This document shows, in pieces, positions 27,101 through 35,491 of a stretch of DNA of 64,000 bases (positions within the stretch are counted from its first letter, which is position 1; every line of letters starts with the position of its first letter). The stretch is from Akkermansiaceae bacterium (GTDB lineage: Bacteria; Verrucomicrobiota; Verrucomicrobiia; Verrucomicrobiales; Akkermansiaceae). The notes under the pieces are model-generated. The model ran no database searches. It was not told the origin of the DNA and was given only the letters and a program-made list of their open reading frames with translations. The translations under genes and the position numbers were made by a program. The DNA lies in NCBI GenBank assembly GCA_015061985.1, contig SUVN01000004.1, positions 45,961 through 109,960 on the forward strand, in the 5' to 3' direction.

Positions 27101-27847
27101 GTGGACAAGCTGAAGAGAGAGCATGTTTTCGGGATTCCCTATGTGGTGGGCGATTTGTCTGCGGCAGCAGACGAGCTTGTCGCATTAGCCGGACGTGCGG
27201 AGCGCCCCTACCTGGTGGCACATTCGGATGTACACTTGCTCACCCGCATTCTGGGGGAGGAGGAATATGGCAATGGGGTAAGAACTTTTGATTATATTTG
27301 CCCGGATGGGATGCCGATTGTGTGGCTGATGCGCCGGAAAGGTGCTGCGGCGTATCGCGTAGACGGTCCGGATATGATGGAGTGGATGTGGAACAGAGGC
27401 CGGACTGCGGGACTGCGCCATTTCCTGCTGGGCGGCACGGAAGAAGTCTGTGAATTGTTACAGAAACGGCTGGGAGAGCGTTTCCCCGGGGCTCAGGTAG
27501 TCGGGCACTTCTGCCCACCGATGGGGGAGTGGCCGGTGGGCACGAATGAGAGGATTGTGCAGATGATACGGGAGAGTGGTGCCAACTGTGTGTGGGTGGG
27601 GCTGGGTTGCCCCAAGCAGGAACGCTGGCTCTATACTCACCGTGAGCAGTTGCCCGCTGCTGTGTATTTCGGCGTGGGGGCAGCATTCAACTTCCATGCC
27701 GGGCTGGTGCAGCTGGCCCCTGCCTGGATTCGGGCGCATGGGCTGGAGTGGGCGTACCGCATCTGCCGGGAGCCACGGCGGCTTTTCAAGCGCTATCTGG
27801 TGCACAACAGCCGCTTCCTCTGGTATTGCCTGACGCGGAAAGTGTGA
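27101..27847 (+). CDS. WecG/TagA/CpsF family glycosyltransferase
   Basis: 248 residues starting at a GTG. The family (GT26) transfers N-acetylmannosamine, its uronic acid or glucose onto an undecaprenyl-linked N-acetylglucosamine in surface-glycan synthesis. Typical segments are FDYICPDGMPIVWLMRR with the catalytic Asp near residue 68, FLLGGTEEVCELLQKRLGER, VGLGCPKQERWLY, and the C-terminal GLEWAYRICREPRRLFKRYL that contacts the membrane. It lies alone between the tRNAs and the barrel gene. The other glycan genes of this window are on the opposite strand from 29088 onward. Confidence 0.88.
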   Translation: MDKLKREHVFGIPYVVGDLSAAADELVALAGRAERPYLVAHSDVHLLTRILGEEEYGNGVRTFDYICPDGMPIVWLMRRKGAAAYRVDGPDMMEWMWNRGRTAGLRHFLLGGTEEVCELLQKRLGERFPGAQVVGHFCPPMGEWPVGTNERIVQMIRESGANCVWVGLGCPKQERWLYTHREQLPAAVYFGVGAAFNFHAGLVQLAPAWIRAHGLEWAYRICREPRRLFKRYLVHNSRFLWYCLTRKV

Positions 27848-27886
27848 TGCCGAACTGATTGTTAGTCAGTTGTTATCTAATTGTCA

Positions 27887-27915
27887 TTGTTTTTGCTGAG
27901 GGTGGGGTGTATGAT
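27887..27915 (+). promoter_or_regulatory. Promoter of the barrel protein gene
   Basis: TTGTTT (27887-27892), 17 bp, TATGAT (27910-27915). The start is predicted near 27922, with a 52-nt leader to the ATG at 27974. It carries no palindrome of the TCGCATTT type. Confidence 0.55.
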
Positions 27916-27973
27916 GCGTCTCAGATTCGCCGATAGTGTGCGAGTCTGAACGAACATACAAGAATAATACCCC

Positions 27974-29026
27974 ATGAAATTACACATACCGTTGCTGTTG
28001 CGCCGCGTGCTTGCGGCTGCAGTTGTGGCCGTGACCGGAATGGCAGGTTATGCCTTTGCCGCAACTCCCGGCTCTTCCGTAACTCTGGCTCCGCTGTCTG
28101 TTCTGGACGGCGCCAGCTATCACCTCGATACCCTGCGCTCCCGCATCCGTATGCCGGAGCCCTGTGCTCATGATAAAATTGGTACGCCGATGATGCCTGC
28201 TCTGAAGGATTCGCTCTGGGCTTCCTATGTGGGCGGGTACAATCGTTTTAACGGTGATTCTTCACATCCGTCTGATTATACCCGCACCTTTCAGGGGCTT
28301 CTGATGGGGGTGGATCGCCAGCTTTGCTGCAATTCTCTGGTGGGTATTGCTTTCGGTTACGAGGAGGCGATTGCCCGTACTTCCGGTGCCCGTATGGATA
28401 ATGATACTTATTTCATTGATTTGTATGGAGCGGTGAAGACAGGAAGCCTGAATCACCGCATGAGCGTTGGTGTGGGTCTGCATGATTTCAGCTCCAGCCG
28501 CCATGGTGGCTGGGATGTGCTGGATTCCGCCTCCGGTGGTGTGGATTCGACCTCCATTAACGTGGGCTATGAACTGAGCCGCGATTATGTGGTGGATACC
28601 CGCACGACGTTCACTCCGTTCATGATGGTGAATTATTCCTTCTCTCATTATGATGCTCTGCATGAACAGGTCGGCCCGTACAACTTTGAGTCGGACTTTG
28701 ATGACCAGAATCTTCTGCAGGTGGGGCTCGGTGCACGCGTGGCTTACAAGTTCAATGTGATGTCGGACTGGGAAGATGCGACGCTGACCTCTTCTCTGGC
28801 TGCGGTGGTCGAGTTCTCTGAGCACAAGGTGAAAGGGACGCATCGTTTCGATGATGAAGCTTTCGGGGTCAGCTCCATGAAGCGCGAGCCTTTCTATGGG
28901 CAGCTTGGCTTTGATTTGTCCATGCCGATGGCTTCGCAATGGGAAATGCAGGCCGGTGTTTATGGTCGTCTGGGGCCGGATCGCGGCGGTGTGGCCGGCA
29001 ATGTGGGCCTGAAGTACGACTTCTGA
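27974..29026 (+). CDS. Autotransporter beta-barrel domain protein almost without passenger
   Basis: 350 residues: a signal peptide (to about residue 30, GYAFA), only some 45 residues of linker, then an autotransporter-type outer-membrane barrel. The barrel begins at LWASYVGGYNRFNGD, continues with RTFQGLLMGVDRQL, alternates hydrophobic and polar residues, and ends GNVGLKYDF with the terminal Phe needed for barrel insertion. In classical autotransporters this domain carries a large passenger on the same chain, which is missing here. It may act as a simple porin, or as a separate translocator for passengers such as the giant protein encoded upstream. It has its own promoter and a strong terminator. 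Confidence 0.85.
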   Translation: MKLHIPLLLRRVLAAAVVAVTGMAGYAFAATPGSSVTLAPLSVLDGASYHLDTLRSRIRMPEPCAHDKIGTPMMPALKDSLWASYVGGYNRFNGDSSHPSDYTRTFQGLLMGVDRQLCCNSLVGIAFGYEEAIARTSGARMDNDTYFIDLYGAVKTGSLNHRMSVGVGLHDFSSSRHGGWDVLDSASGGVDSTSINVGYELSRDYVVDTRTTFTPFMMVNYSFSHYDALHEQVGPYNFESDFDDQNLLQVGLGARVAYKFNVMSDWEDATLTSSLAAVVEFSEHKVKGTHRFDDEAFGVSSMKREPFYGQLGFDLSMPMASQWEMQAGVYGRLGPDRGGVAGNVGLKYDF

Positions 29027-29050
29027 TAGAAGCCTCCCTTTCCGTAAAGA

Positions 29051-29088
29051 AAAAGCTCTCTGCACACGGCGTGCGGAGAGTTTTTTAT
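29051..29088. terminator. Bidirectional terminator between the barrel gene and the glycosyltransferase operon
   Basis: CTCTCTGCAC (29056-29065) pairs with GTGCGGAGAG (29071-29080), followed by six T on the plus strand and preceded by five A, which serve the minus strand. Confidence 0.85.
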
Positions 29089-30227
29089 TAGTCAAGGTCA
29101 TTCTGCGATGAAGACCTCAGATTTGGAATCAGGGCGGTGCAGAGTTCAGCAAAGCTGCGAACGGTATCGCTGAATCGGTAGGGATAGGGGACGGCGTTGA
29201 CCGTGTCAGGGCGCAGGGCGACCCATTGCGAGATGGTGTCGGCTACGGCGTGGATATCACCGGGTTTGACTCTGCCTTCCGGCAGGAAGGTGCTGAGCAT
29301 TTCACCAACGGCACCATGGTCGAATCCGATGACCGGGCGACCCAGCGCGAGAGCCTCCAGCACGGCTCGGTCGTGGCTGGCCGGGGCAGAGGAGAGGGAT
29401 AGCGTGATGTGACAGTTGCAGAGCACGTCCCGGAGGTCGCGGCGGAGTCCCAGCCAGGTAATGTATTGTTCTACGCCGCTTTCCTCAAATTGGTGGCGCA
29501 GCCTTTCCTGGTAGCGGCGGTCGCCTGCGTTGGTATCGCCGGCCAGATAGACATGAGGTGAGATGCCCTGCCGGAGGAGCAGGGTAATCAGTTCCGGCAG
29601 ATGGTGCAGGCCGTGGATATAGGTCAGTGGGCAGGGAACGCAGAGGGTGAGAGTTCCCTCGGCAATCGGGTGGGCGCTTTGCCAGTGTGCCTGCCAGTCG
29701 GCTGTGGGTTGGTAGAGCGGGTGGCAGTGCTCCTCATGCACGCCGTAGGGAATGGACCAGACCCCGCAGTTCTCCGGAAGGGTGTAGAAGCGGTTGATTT
29801 CCTGCCGCAGAAAGCGTGAGACGGCAACCACTGCATTGCAGTGTGGCAGAGAACGCGTGCGCAGAATTTGCTGGGGAAACCCGGTCAGCACGGATACTAA
29901 CTTGGGACGATTGCTTTCCGGGATGCCGTGCTGTGCCAGAAGCGCCAACCGCGTGGCATTAGGGCCATAGGCGAAGACGATGTCGGCGCGCTGTTCAAGG
30001 ATGTAGCTTCTCAATCGCTTGAGGACGCTGCGGAGAGAGAAAATTGAGACGCTGCTGCGTGCTTTGCGGTGCTCCACCCGGGCAGAGGTGAGAGCCCCTG
30101 CCAGCTCATTGGCCGGGGAAACTACCGTGTTGGAAAATCCTGCATCCTGCAGCCCTGCGGCGAGGTCTGCCGCCAGTTGGCTGATGCTGCCGGGGCGCAG
30201 TCCCGGGCTGTAGTGCAGTATGTTCAT
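29088..30227 (-). CDS. GT4 family glycosyltransferase, catalytic glutamate apparently lost
   Basis: 379 residues from the ATG at 30227 (MNILHYSPGLRPGSISQLAA). That start overlaps the stop of the upstream gene by 4 bp, whereas a longer frame to 30332 lacks such a fit. It has the GT-B fold with an N-terminal acceptor domain and a C-terminal nucleotide-sugar domain. It is a clear paralogue of the upstream protein (shared RRDLRDVLC, LEALALGRPV, GGVGE-like loops). In the E-x7-E motif the first Glu is replaced: PASHDRAVLEAL here against PESFGKTTLEAL in the paralogue. Activity may be altered or lost. It is the last gene of the operon. Confidence 0.82.
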   Translation of the reverse strand: MNILHYSPGLRPGSISQLAADLAAGLQDAGFSNTVVSPANELAGALTSARVEHRKARSSVSIFSLRSVLKRLRSYILEQRADIVFAYGPNATRLALLAQHGIPESNRPKLVSVLTGFPQQILRTRSLPHCNAVVAVSRFLRQEINRFYTLPENCGVWSIPYGVHEEHCHPLYQPTADWQAHWQSAHPIAEGTLTLCVPCPLTYIHGLHHLPELITLLLRQGISPHVYLAGDTNAGDRRYQERLRHQFEESGVEQYITWLGLRRDLRDVLCNCHITLSLSSAPASHDRAVLEALALGRPVIGFDHGAVGEMLSTFLPEGRVKPGDIHAVADTISQWVALRPDTVNAVPYPYRFSDTVRSFAELCTALIPNLRSSSQNDLD

Positions 30228-31333
30228 GCCTGCGAAATCAAGCGTTCGTAGGTGCGGATGTGTGCTTCTATCATATCCTCCCGTCGATAGGGGGCACCGA
30301 CAGGGGACGGGGCGGGGGCTGCCTTGTACCAACGCGCCAGCAGGTCTGCCATGGCTTCGATGTTGCCGGTGGGTACTTTGCCCTCCGGCAGCAGGGTGCT
30401 GAGCTGCTCGCCCACGCCGCCGTGCTCGTATCCCGCTACGGGGCGCCCGAGTGCCAGCGCCTCCAGCGTGGTTTTGCCGAATGATTCCGGTTGCAGGGTG
30501 AGGGAGAGGGTGACATCACAGGCGCAGAGCACATCCCGTAAATCGCGGCGATGCCCGGTCCAGGTGGCGTGTTGTTCCACACCGGCGGCTCGCAGAGCCT
30601 CTTTGACTTCTTCCTTGAAAGCTTCCTTGCCTTTTTTGGTTTCGCCTACAATGACGGCATGGGCGGGTATGCCGCGTGCATGCAGCTTTTGCAGCAACTC
30701 CGGCAGGTGGAGTGCACCTTTCAGTCGGGTGATGCGCCCGGGCAGACAGAGGGTGTATTTGCCCGCGAGCTCCGGGTAGTCGCTCTCCCATTGCTTACGC
30801 CAGCTTTCATTCGGGCAGTAGCCGGGATAGTTCTGCGATTGGTCCACGGAATTGGGGATGACCACGATACGGGTTTCCGGGGTGGAGGGATAATTATCCA
30901 GGATGTGCTGCTTCATGCAGTCAGAGACGGCAATGACGCAATCGCCCCTGGCCATGATGCCCGAGTAGGCATTGACGGAGTGGAATCCGTGAAATGAGGA
31001 TACCACGACGGGGCGTTGCCTCTTCGGAAGCCGCCTGACAGCCAGATGCCCGACCCATGCCGGGACACGGGAGTGCAGGTGCAGCACATCCGGCTTCTCT
31101 GCGCGGAGGAGGCGCGCCAGCTTGCCGACCTGCAGGAGCGTGAACAGGCTTTTTTTGCCGATGGGGCGGCAAATGTGGCTGGCTCCGGCGGATTCTACGG
31201 CTTCTACCATGCTGCCGCCTGCGGAGACAACTACGTTCTGCACCCCGCGGGCACAGAGTCCCTGGCAGAGTTCCAGAACGACTTGTTCCACCCCGCCGGA
31301 GGAGAGAGAAGGCAGCAGATGCATTACTTTCAT
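30224..31333 (-). CDS. GT4 family glycosyltransferase
   Basis: 369 residues. The N-terminus MKVMHLLPSLSSGGVEQVVL has the glycine-rich loop of GT-B retaining transferases. The donor-site motif ESFGKTTLEALALGRPVAG carries both glutamates of E-x7-E. It is likely to add a sugar to lipopolysaccharide core or another surface glycan at the cytoplasmic face of the inner membrane. It overlaps both neighbours by 4 bp. The downstream gene is a paralogue, so duplication within the operon is likely. Donor and acceptor cannot be read. Confidence 0.9.
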   Translation of the reverse strand: MKVMHLLPSLSSGGVEQVVLELCQGLCARGVQNVVVSAGGSMVEAVESAGASHICRPIGKKSLFTLLQVGKLARLLRAEKPDVLHLHSRVPAWVGHLAVRRLPKRQRPVVVSSFHGFHSVNAYSGIMARGDCVIAVSDCMKQHILDNYPSTPETRIVVIPNSVDQSQNYPGYCPNESWRKQWESDYPELAGKYTLCLPGRITRLKGALHLPELLQKLHARGIPAHAVIVGETKKGKEAFKEEVKEALRAAGVEQHATWTGHRRDLRDVLCACDVTLSLTLQPESFGKTTLEALALGRPVAGYEHGGVGEQLSTLLPEGKVPTGNIEAMADLLARWYKAAPAPSPVGAPYRREDMIEAHIRTYERLISQA

Positions 31334-32271
31334 GGCAGCAGCTTCGGGAAGTGTTCCAGTATGTAGTCGGCGGTACGTCCGGCTTCATCGAGCTCATGCT
31401 CGCAACGGGGCAGGGTGTGGGTCTTGGCCCATTCGGTGAAGCGGCACACGCTGCCGTCCTCTATCAGCATGTTGAGACCGCGGGCGATGCGTGATTCATC
31501 CGGCTTGTGCGGCCCGTCCTTGGGCGGCATCTCAATGATGCCGACGGGAGCGCCGCTGGACAGAGCCTCGTATACCATGGATACGCTGTCCTGTGAAACC
31601 CACACCTGGGCAGCCTTGGCCAGGTGCTCTGCCACCCAGTTCGGTCCGGTCTGCTCCACAGGAATCACGCGGATGCTGGGACATGCGGAGGCTACATCTT
31701 TTGCGAAGTCTGCCGGGGTACGGCGGGAGGTGGTCAGCACCATGGGGGTGCTGTTGTGGCGGGCGATGGTGCTCAACTGGGTGATGACAGTTTCTTCCTC
31801 CCACTTGTAGCTCTTACTGGGACCGCCGATGAGGATGAGAGTCTCTGTTTTGGGAACATCCGGTTTGGGGCGAATGCTGTTAATGGCGCCGTTGGTGGTG
31901 AATACTCCGGGGGCTGCTGTGGCACCGGTGGGTAAGTCATGACGAGGCATGATGCACAGGTCGAACATCCCGGTCGGCAGGCTGGGCTTCATGCATACCA
32001 TGCAGAGACAGCGCAGGTGACGCGCCAGACTGAGGGCGGCCAGATGGGTGCTGTGCCCGGCACAGAGGATGAGGTGCGGACGCGGTAAATCCAAATCCTG
32101 ACCTTTGTAGAACAGCTTGCTCAACCAGCTTTTGCCGGTGATGTCCACCTCATGGCAGCTGTGTTCAATTTGCGGAGCTTTTGCGGCTGCCCGTTCCAGA
32201 AGGGCTGCTGCCAGCCCCCGTGTCTGGGAGAGGTGGCCTTTCTTGCCATCGCTGACAATGTAGATTACCAT
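31330..32271 (-). CDS. ELM1/GtrOC1-like family protein
   Basis: 313 residues beginning VIYIVSDGKKGHLSQTRGLA, the hallmark of the family annotated as mitochondrial fission ELM1-like in bacteria. Other conserved pieces are LILCAGHSTHLAALSLARHL, CIMPRHDLP and ILIGGPSKSYKW, and a DSVSMVYEALSSGAPVGI stretch reminiscent of the nucleotide-sugar site of GT-B enzymes. In bacteria these genes sit with lipopolysaccharide or glycan genes, as here. I infer a glycosyltransferase-like role. It lies 34 bp after the pyrC-like gene and overlaps the next gene by 4 bp. Confidence 0.8.
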   Translation of the reverse strand: MVIYIVSDGKKGHLSQTRGLAAALLERAAAKAPQIEHSCHEVDITGKSWLSKLFYKGQDLDLPRPHLILCAGHSTHLAALSLARHLRCLCMVCMKPSLPTGMFDLCIMPRHDLPTGATAAPGVFTTNGAINSIRPKPDVPKTETLILIGGPSKSYKWEEETVITQLSTIARHNSTPMVLTTSRRTPADFAKDVASACPSIRVIPVEQTGPNWVAEHLAKAAQVWVSQDSVSMVYEALSSGAPVGIIEMPPKDGPHKPDESRIARGLNMLIEDGSVCRFTEWAKTHTLPRCEHELDEAGRTADYILEHFPKLLP

Positions 32272-32305
32272 AAGAAATTGAGGAGAGAGTGATGATTAGA
32301 ATGTG

Positions 32306-33592
32306 TCAGAGGGGAAGGGTGACCTGCCCGCAGAGAGTGGTGCCGATTTGCGGGTTATTGAGCGTGCCGCACACCAGAGAATCCGGTGTGACGCAGAATT
32401 CCGGCTCCGGGTCGAAGAGCAGCAGCGGGACTCCGGCGGCCTCATCGCTTTCATCATCCTGCGGGTTGGCGATGGAGAGCGGTGCCACGCAGCAAGCCTG
32501 CACGAGCTCCGACCAACTGAGCTTGCCGGGCTTGACCAGATGCGTGTACAGCGCCGGCAGGAAGGTGTCCAGCGCGGTAGCGCCCTGCGGTGCGCTCACG
32601 AAGTCCTGCTTCTTGTCGAAAGGCGTGCAGGGGGTGTGGTCGGTGACGATGCAATCAATTGTGCCGTCCTTGACGCCTGACAGAAGGGCATCGCAGTCGC
32701 TCTGCTCCCGCAGGGGCGGAACCACCTTGAACGTGGTATCGTAGTCCCCCACATTCTCATGCGTGTACAGCAGGTGGTGCAGCGCCACCTCTGCCGTGAC
32801 CTTCTGCCCCTCTGCCTTGGCGCGGCGGATGCTTTCCACCCCGCGCGCGGTGCTGACGGTCTGCACATGCAGCCGCGCGCCGGCATCGCGAGCCAGTCGG
32901 AGCAGGATTTCGATACCGATTTCCTCTGCGCAGGCGGGGGTGCCATGCAGCCCCAGAGCGTAGGATGTGGTGCCGGGGTGCATATAGGTGTTGGCAGAGA
33001 GCATGGGAACATCACCCCGAATGGCAAAGGTCAGGTTGAGCTCTGCCGCATACTTCATGGCGCGGTGCAGCATCAGCAGGTTGTCCGGCACGTTGTCGCC
33101 ATCTGTCAGGATGCTCACGCCGCGTGCGGCCAGTGTGTTGTAGGGGGACTGCTGTTTCCCCTCCGTGCCCACGGAAATGGTGCCTGCCGGTATCATCTCA
33201 GCAGCAGAGCGCTGGGAAACGGCATCATGGAAGCTGTCCAGCGTGGCGTAGTTGTCGAACATGAAACCACGGGTCGGCATGACCAGCATTCCCCATACAC
33301 CGCCCTGTACGGCGGCCTGACCGGTGCGGCTCACCGATTCTCGCTTGCTGCGACCGGGGACTTCCACCTTGGCGTGCAGGTCAAAGAGGGCCGGCATGAC
33401 GATTTTGCCCGTGGCATCCGTGCAATGGGCTCCGGCCGGGATACTGAGTGTGCCTGCCGGATACACCTCTGCATCGCAGGTGGTGAGCCCGCCGAGCGTG
33501 TCGAACCGGCTGCTGAGCCCGGGGCCGAGCCGCACATCGCAGGTTTCACCGGTGGGTGCCCAGACGGCGTTGAGAATATAGGTATTAGTCAT
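32306..33592 (-). CDS. pyrC': Dihydroorotase-like protein, probably non-catalytic (PyrC')
   Basis: 428 residues of amidohydrolase fold. Active dihydroorotases carry an HxH metal pair in DxHVHLREPG; here the motif is DLHAKVEVPG (H73, then K75 in place of His). The histidine of the CHVST block is also lost (LHVQTVST, T245). EVALHHLLYT and the TDHTPCTP aspartate remain. This combination is like the inactive PyrC' partner that holds aspartate carbamoyltransferase together in several bacteria. It overlaps pyrB by 8 bp, consistent with a shared complex. A working dihydroorotase would be needed elsewhere in the genome. It could still bind metal weakly. Confidence 0.85.
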   Translation of the reverse strand: MTNTYILNAVWAPTGETCDVRLGPGLSSRFDTLGGLTTCDAEVYPAGTLSIPAGAHCTDATGKIVMPALFDLHAKVEVPGRSKRESVSRTGQAAVQGGVWGMLVMPTRGFMFDNYATLDSFHDAVSQRSAAEMIPAGTISVGTEGKQQSPYNTLAARGVSILTDGDNVPDNLLMLHRAMKYAAELNLTFAIRGDVPMLSANTYMHPGTTSYALGLHGTPACAEEIGIEILLRLARDAGARLHVQTVSTARGVESIRRAKAEGQKVTAEVALHHLLYTHENVGDYDTTFKVVPPLREQSDCDALLSGVKDGTIDCIVTDHTPCTPFDKKQDFVSAPQGATALDTFLPALYTHLVKPGKLSWSELVQACCVAPLSIANPQDDESDEAAGVPLLLFDPEPEFCVTPDSLVCGTLNNPQIGTTLCGQVTLPL

Positions 33593-34514
33593 GGTTCTGG
33601 GTCTGGGGGGTGAGATGATAGAGAATGCTCATGCGCGCGGCTATGCCGTTTTCTACCTGGTTGTTGATGAGTGTGTTGCGGTAATCCATGGCGGCATCGC
33701 AAATCTCTACGCCGCGGTTGACGGGGCCGGGATGCATGATGGAGAGGTCGAGGTCATCTATACGGGCGAGTCGCTCCTCCGTCACGCCGAAAGCCTGGTG
33801 GTAATCCCCGGCGGGGAAGAAGGGGGTGTCCATGCGCTCATTCTGCACGCGCAGCAGGTAGATGACATCCGGTTTCCATTCGAAAATCTGATCCCAGTTC
33901 GTGAAGCGGGGAATGCCGGTGTGCTGCTGCAGGGGAACCAGCGGGCCGGGACCCATGTAGGCCACCTCCGCTCCCAGTCTACGGAGAATGCAGCTGGTGG
34001 AGCGTGCCACGCGGCTGTGCAGAATATCGCCGATGATGACCACTCGCTTGCCTGCCACGGTGCCGTATTTCTCCCGAATGGTGAAGGCATCCAGAAATGC
34101 CTGGCTGGGGTGCGCGTGGGCACCGTCTCCGGCATTGATGACGGCCGCTTTGCAGTGGCGGGCAATGACGGCGGGGATACCGCTGTGCTTGTGGCGCACG
34201 ATGATGTAGTCCATCTTCATGCTCATGAGCGTGTCGATGGTGTCGTGCACGCTCTCCCCCTTCACCACGGAGGACGTGGAGACGGTGAAGGTGGTGACAT
34301 CTGCGGAGAGGCGGTGCGCTGCTACCTCGAATGAGGAACGCGTGCGGGTACTCGGCTCGTAGAAGAGTGTCAGCACGGACTTGCCCTTCAGAGCCGGAAC
34401 CTTTTTCACACTCTTGGTGAAGATGTCCTTCATGGCGGTGGCACTATCGAGGATGGTGTTGATTTCCTCTGTGCTCAGCGCGCCGATGGTCAGTAAGTCT
34501 TTTCGCGGTTTCAT
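33585..34514 (-). CDS. pyrB: Aspartate carbamoyltransferase catalytic chain
   Basis: Joins carbamoyl phosphate and aspartate in pyrimidine synthesis. From the ATG at 34514 it has 309 residues and begins MKPRKDLLTIGALSTEEINT, the usual N-terminal helix. A longer frame from 34553 would overlap pyrR by 20 bp and cannot be excluded. The carbamoyl-phosphate site FYEPSTRTRSSFEVAAHRL, AVINAGDGAHAHPSQAFLDA, and MHPGPVNRGVEI near the end are all present. It lies between pyrR and the pyrC-like gene, a standard pyrimidine order. Confidence 0.95.
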   Translation of the reverse strand: MKPRKDLLTIGALSTEEINTILDSATAMKDIFTKSVKKVPALKGKSVLTLFYEPSTRTRSSFEVAAHRLSADVTTFTVSTSSVVKGESVHDTIDTLMSMKMDYIIVRHKHSGIPAVIARHCKAAVINAGDGAHAHPSQAFLDAFTIREKYGTVAGKRVVIIGDILHSRVARSTSCILRRLGAEVAYMGPGPLVPLQQHTGIPRFTNWDQIFEWKPDVIYLLRVQNERMDTPFFPAGDYHQAFGVTEERLARIDDLDLSIMHPGPVNRGVEICDAAMDYRNTLINNQVENGIAARMSILYHLTPQTQNHD

Positions 34515-34533
34515 GCGTGGACTGGAAAAAGAA

Positions 34534-35052
34534 TCAGGTGTAAATGATTTCATCTCTGCCGTCCGTCTCCTGCAGTCGGACGGATACTTTCGCTTCGGCC
34601 GGGGTATCTATCCTCAGCGCCGTGTAGTCCGGGCAGATGGGAAGCTCCCGCCCCCCTCTGTCCACCAGGCAGTGCAACTGCACCACTGCCGGACGGCCGT
34701 ATTCAAAAATAGCATTGAGCGCGGCGCGCACCGTGCGTCCGGTCTGTACCACATCATCCACCAGCACCAGATACAGACCGTCGGTGGAGAAGGGCAGGTA
34801 GGACGAGCGCAGCGCGGGCTTACTCTGCTTCATGTCAAAATCGTCCCGGTAGAGGGAGATATCCAGAGCACCGTATCGGGCGCTGATTCCCTTTGCCGAC
34901 AGCCGCCGGATAAGACGTTGGGCAAGGTTATCTCCGTGGCTGATGAGGCCGATGAGTGCCAGCTCGCCTTCCCCGGTGGGGCAGGTGGCGGCAATGTGAG
35001 CCGCCCAGTCATCCAGCGCGACTTCCAATGCTTCCTTGCCAAGTGTCGGCAT
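34534..35052 (-). CDS. pyrR: PyrR, pyrimidine operon regulator / uracil phosphoribosyltransferase
   Basis: 172 residues. The PRPP-binding loop VLVDDVVQTGRTVRAALNAI and the PyrR-specific VDRGGRELPICPDY are both present. PyrR proteins bind pyr mRNA in response to UMP and cause attenuation, and many have uracil phosphoribosyltransferase activity. I could not see a convincing PyrR-binding loop or antiterminator in the short gaps of this operon, so in this organism the enzyme role may dominate. It lies 21 bp after purE and just before pyrB. Confidence 0.93.
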   Translation of the reverse strand: MPTLGKEALEVALDDWAAHIAATCPTGEGELALIGLISHGDNLAQRLIRRLSAKGISARYGALDISLYRDDFDMKQSKPALRSSYLPFSTDGLYLVLVDDVVQTGRTVRAALNAIFEYGRPAVVQLHCLVDRGGRELPICPDYTALRIDTPAEAKVSVRLQETDGRDEIIYT

Positions 35053-35073
35053 AACCTATTGAATGGTTGAGCG

Positions 35074-35481
35074 TTATTCTGCCAGCTTGATGATGCGGTG
35101 AGCCGCCATGGCTGCGTTGATGGGGGTCTTTTTGTGCAGACCCACTGTGGTGGCCGGAACGCCGCCGGGTAACTGAGAGATGGCCAGCAGGGCATCAACC
35201 CCATTGAGCGGGCCGCAGGGCACGGGAATGCCGATGACGGGCAGCTCCGTGTTCATGACAACCACGCCGGGCAGCGCGGCGGAAAGCCCTGCCACACAGA
35301 GCAGTACTGCCTTTGTGCCATCGGTTTCAAGCTTCTTCAGGTATTCGATGAGGGCGGGCAAATCACGGTGGGCAGAATAGATGACTTCCTCGTGCTCAAT
35401 GTTGTTTTCCCGGAAGTAGGTGCGAGCGGGTTCCATGAAAGGAAGATCGCTCTTGCTGCCGTAAATGGTAATAACTTTCAT
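35074..35481 (-). CDS. purE: N5-carboxyaminoimidazole ribonucleotide mutase
   Basis: 135 residues. MKVITIYGSKSDLPFMEPAR and EEVIYSAHRDLPALIEY match the PurE substrate site (GSxSD, SAHR). VAGLSAALPGVV and GIPVPCGPLNGVDALLAISQ are further signatures. It rearranges N5-CAIR to CAIR in purine synthesis, or acts as a carboxylase in the class II form; I cannot distinguish these. The start at 35481 is supported by the promoter, whose -10 box covers the alternative ATG at 35493. The frame stays open far upstream inside an unrelated gene, which is not part of this protein. It is the first gene of the operon. Confidence 0.93.
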   Translation of the reverse strand: MKVITIYGSKSDLPFMEPARTYFRENNIEHEEVIYSAHRDLPALIEYLKKLETDGTKAVLLCVAGLSAALPGVVVMNTELPVIGIPVPCGPLNGVDALLAISQLPGGVPATTVGLHKKTPINAAMAAHRIIKLAE

Positions 35482-35491
35482 GCTACCCGAC

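Noticed and set aside
30228..30332. Longer start for the last glycosyltransferase gene
   Set aside because: The extension is a shadow of the preceding gene's C-terminal region; the ATG at 30227 gives the usual 4-bp overlap and a proper GT-B N-terminus.
34514..35073. PyrR-dependent attenuator in the pyr genes
   Set aside because: The gaps between purE, pyrR and pyrB are 19-21 bp, too short for an antiterminator and terminator pair.
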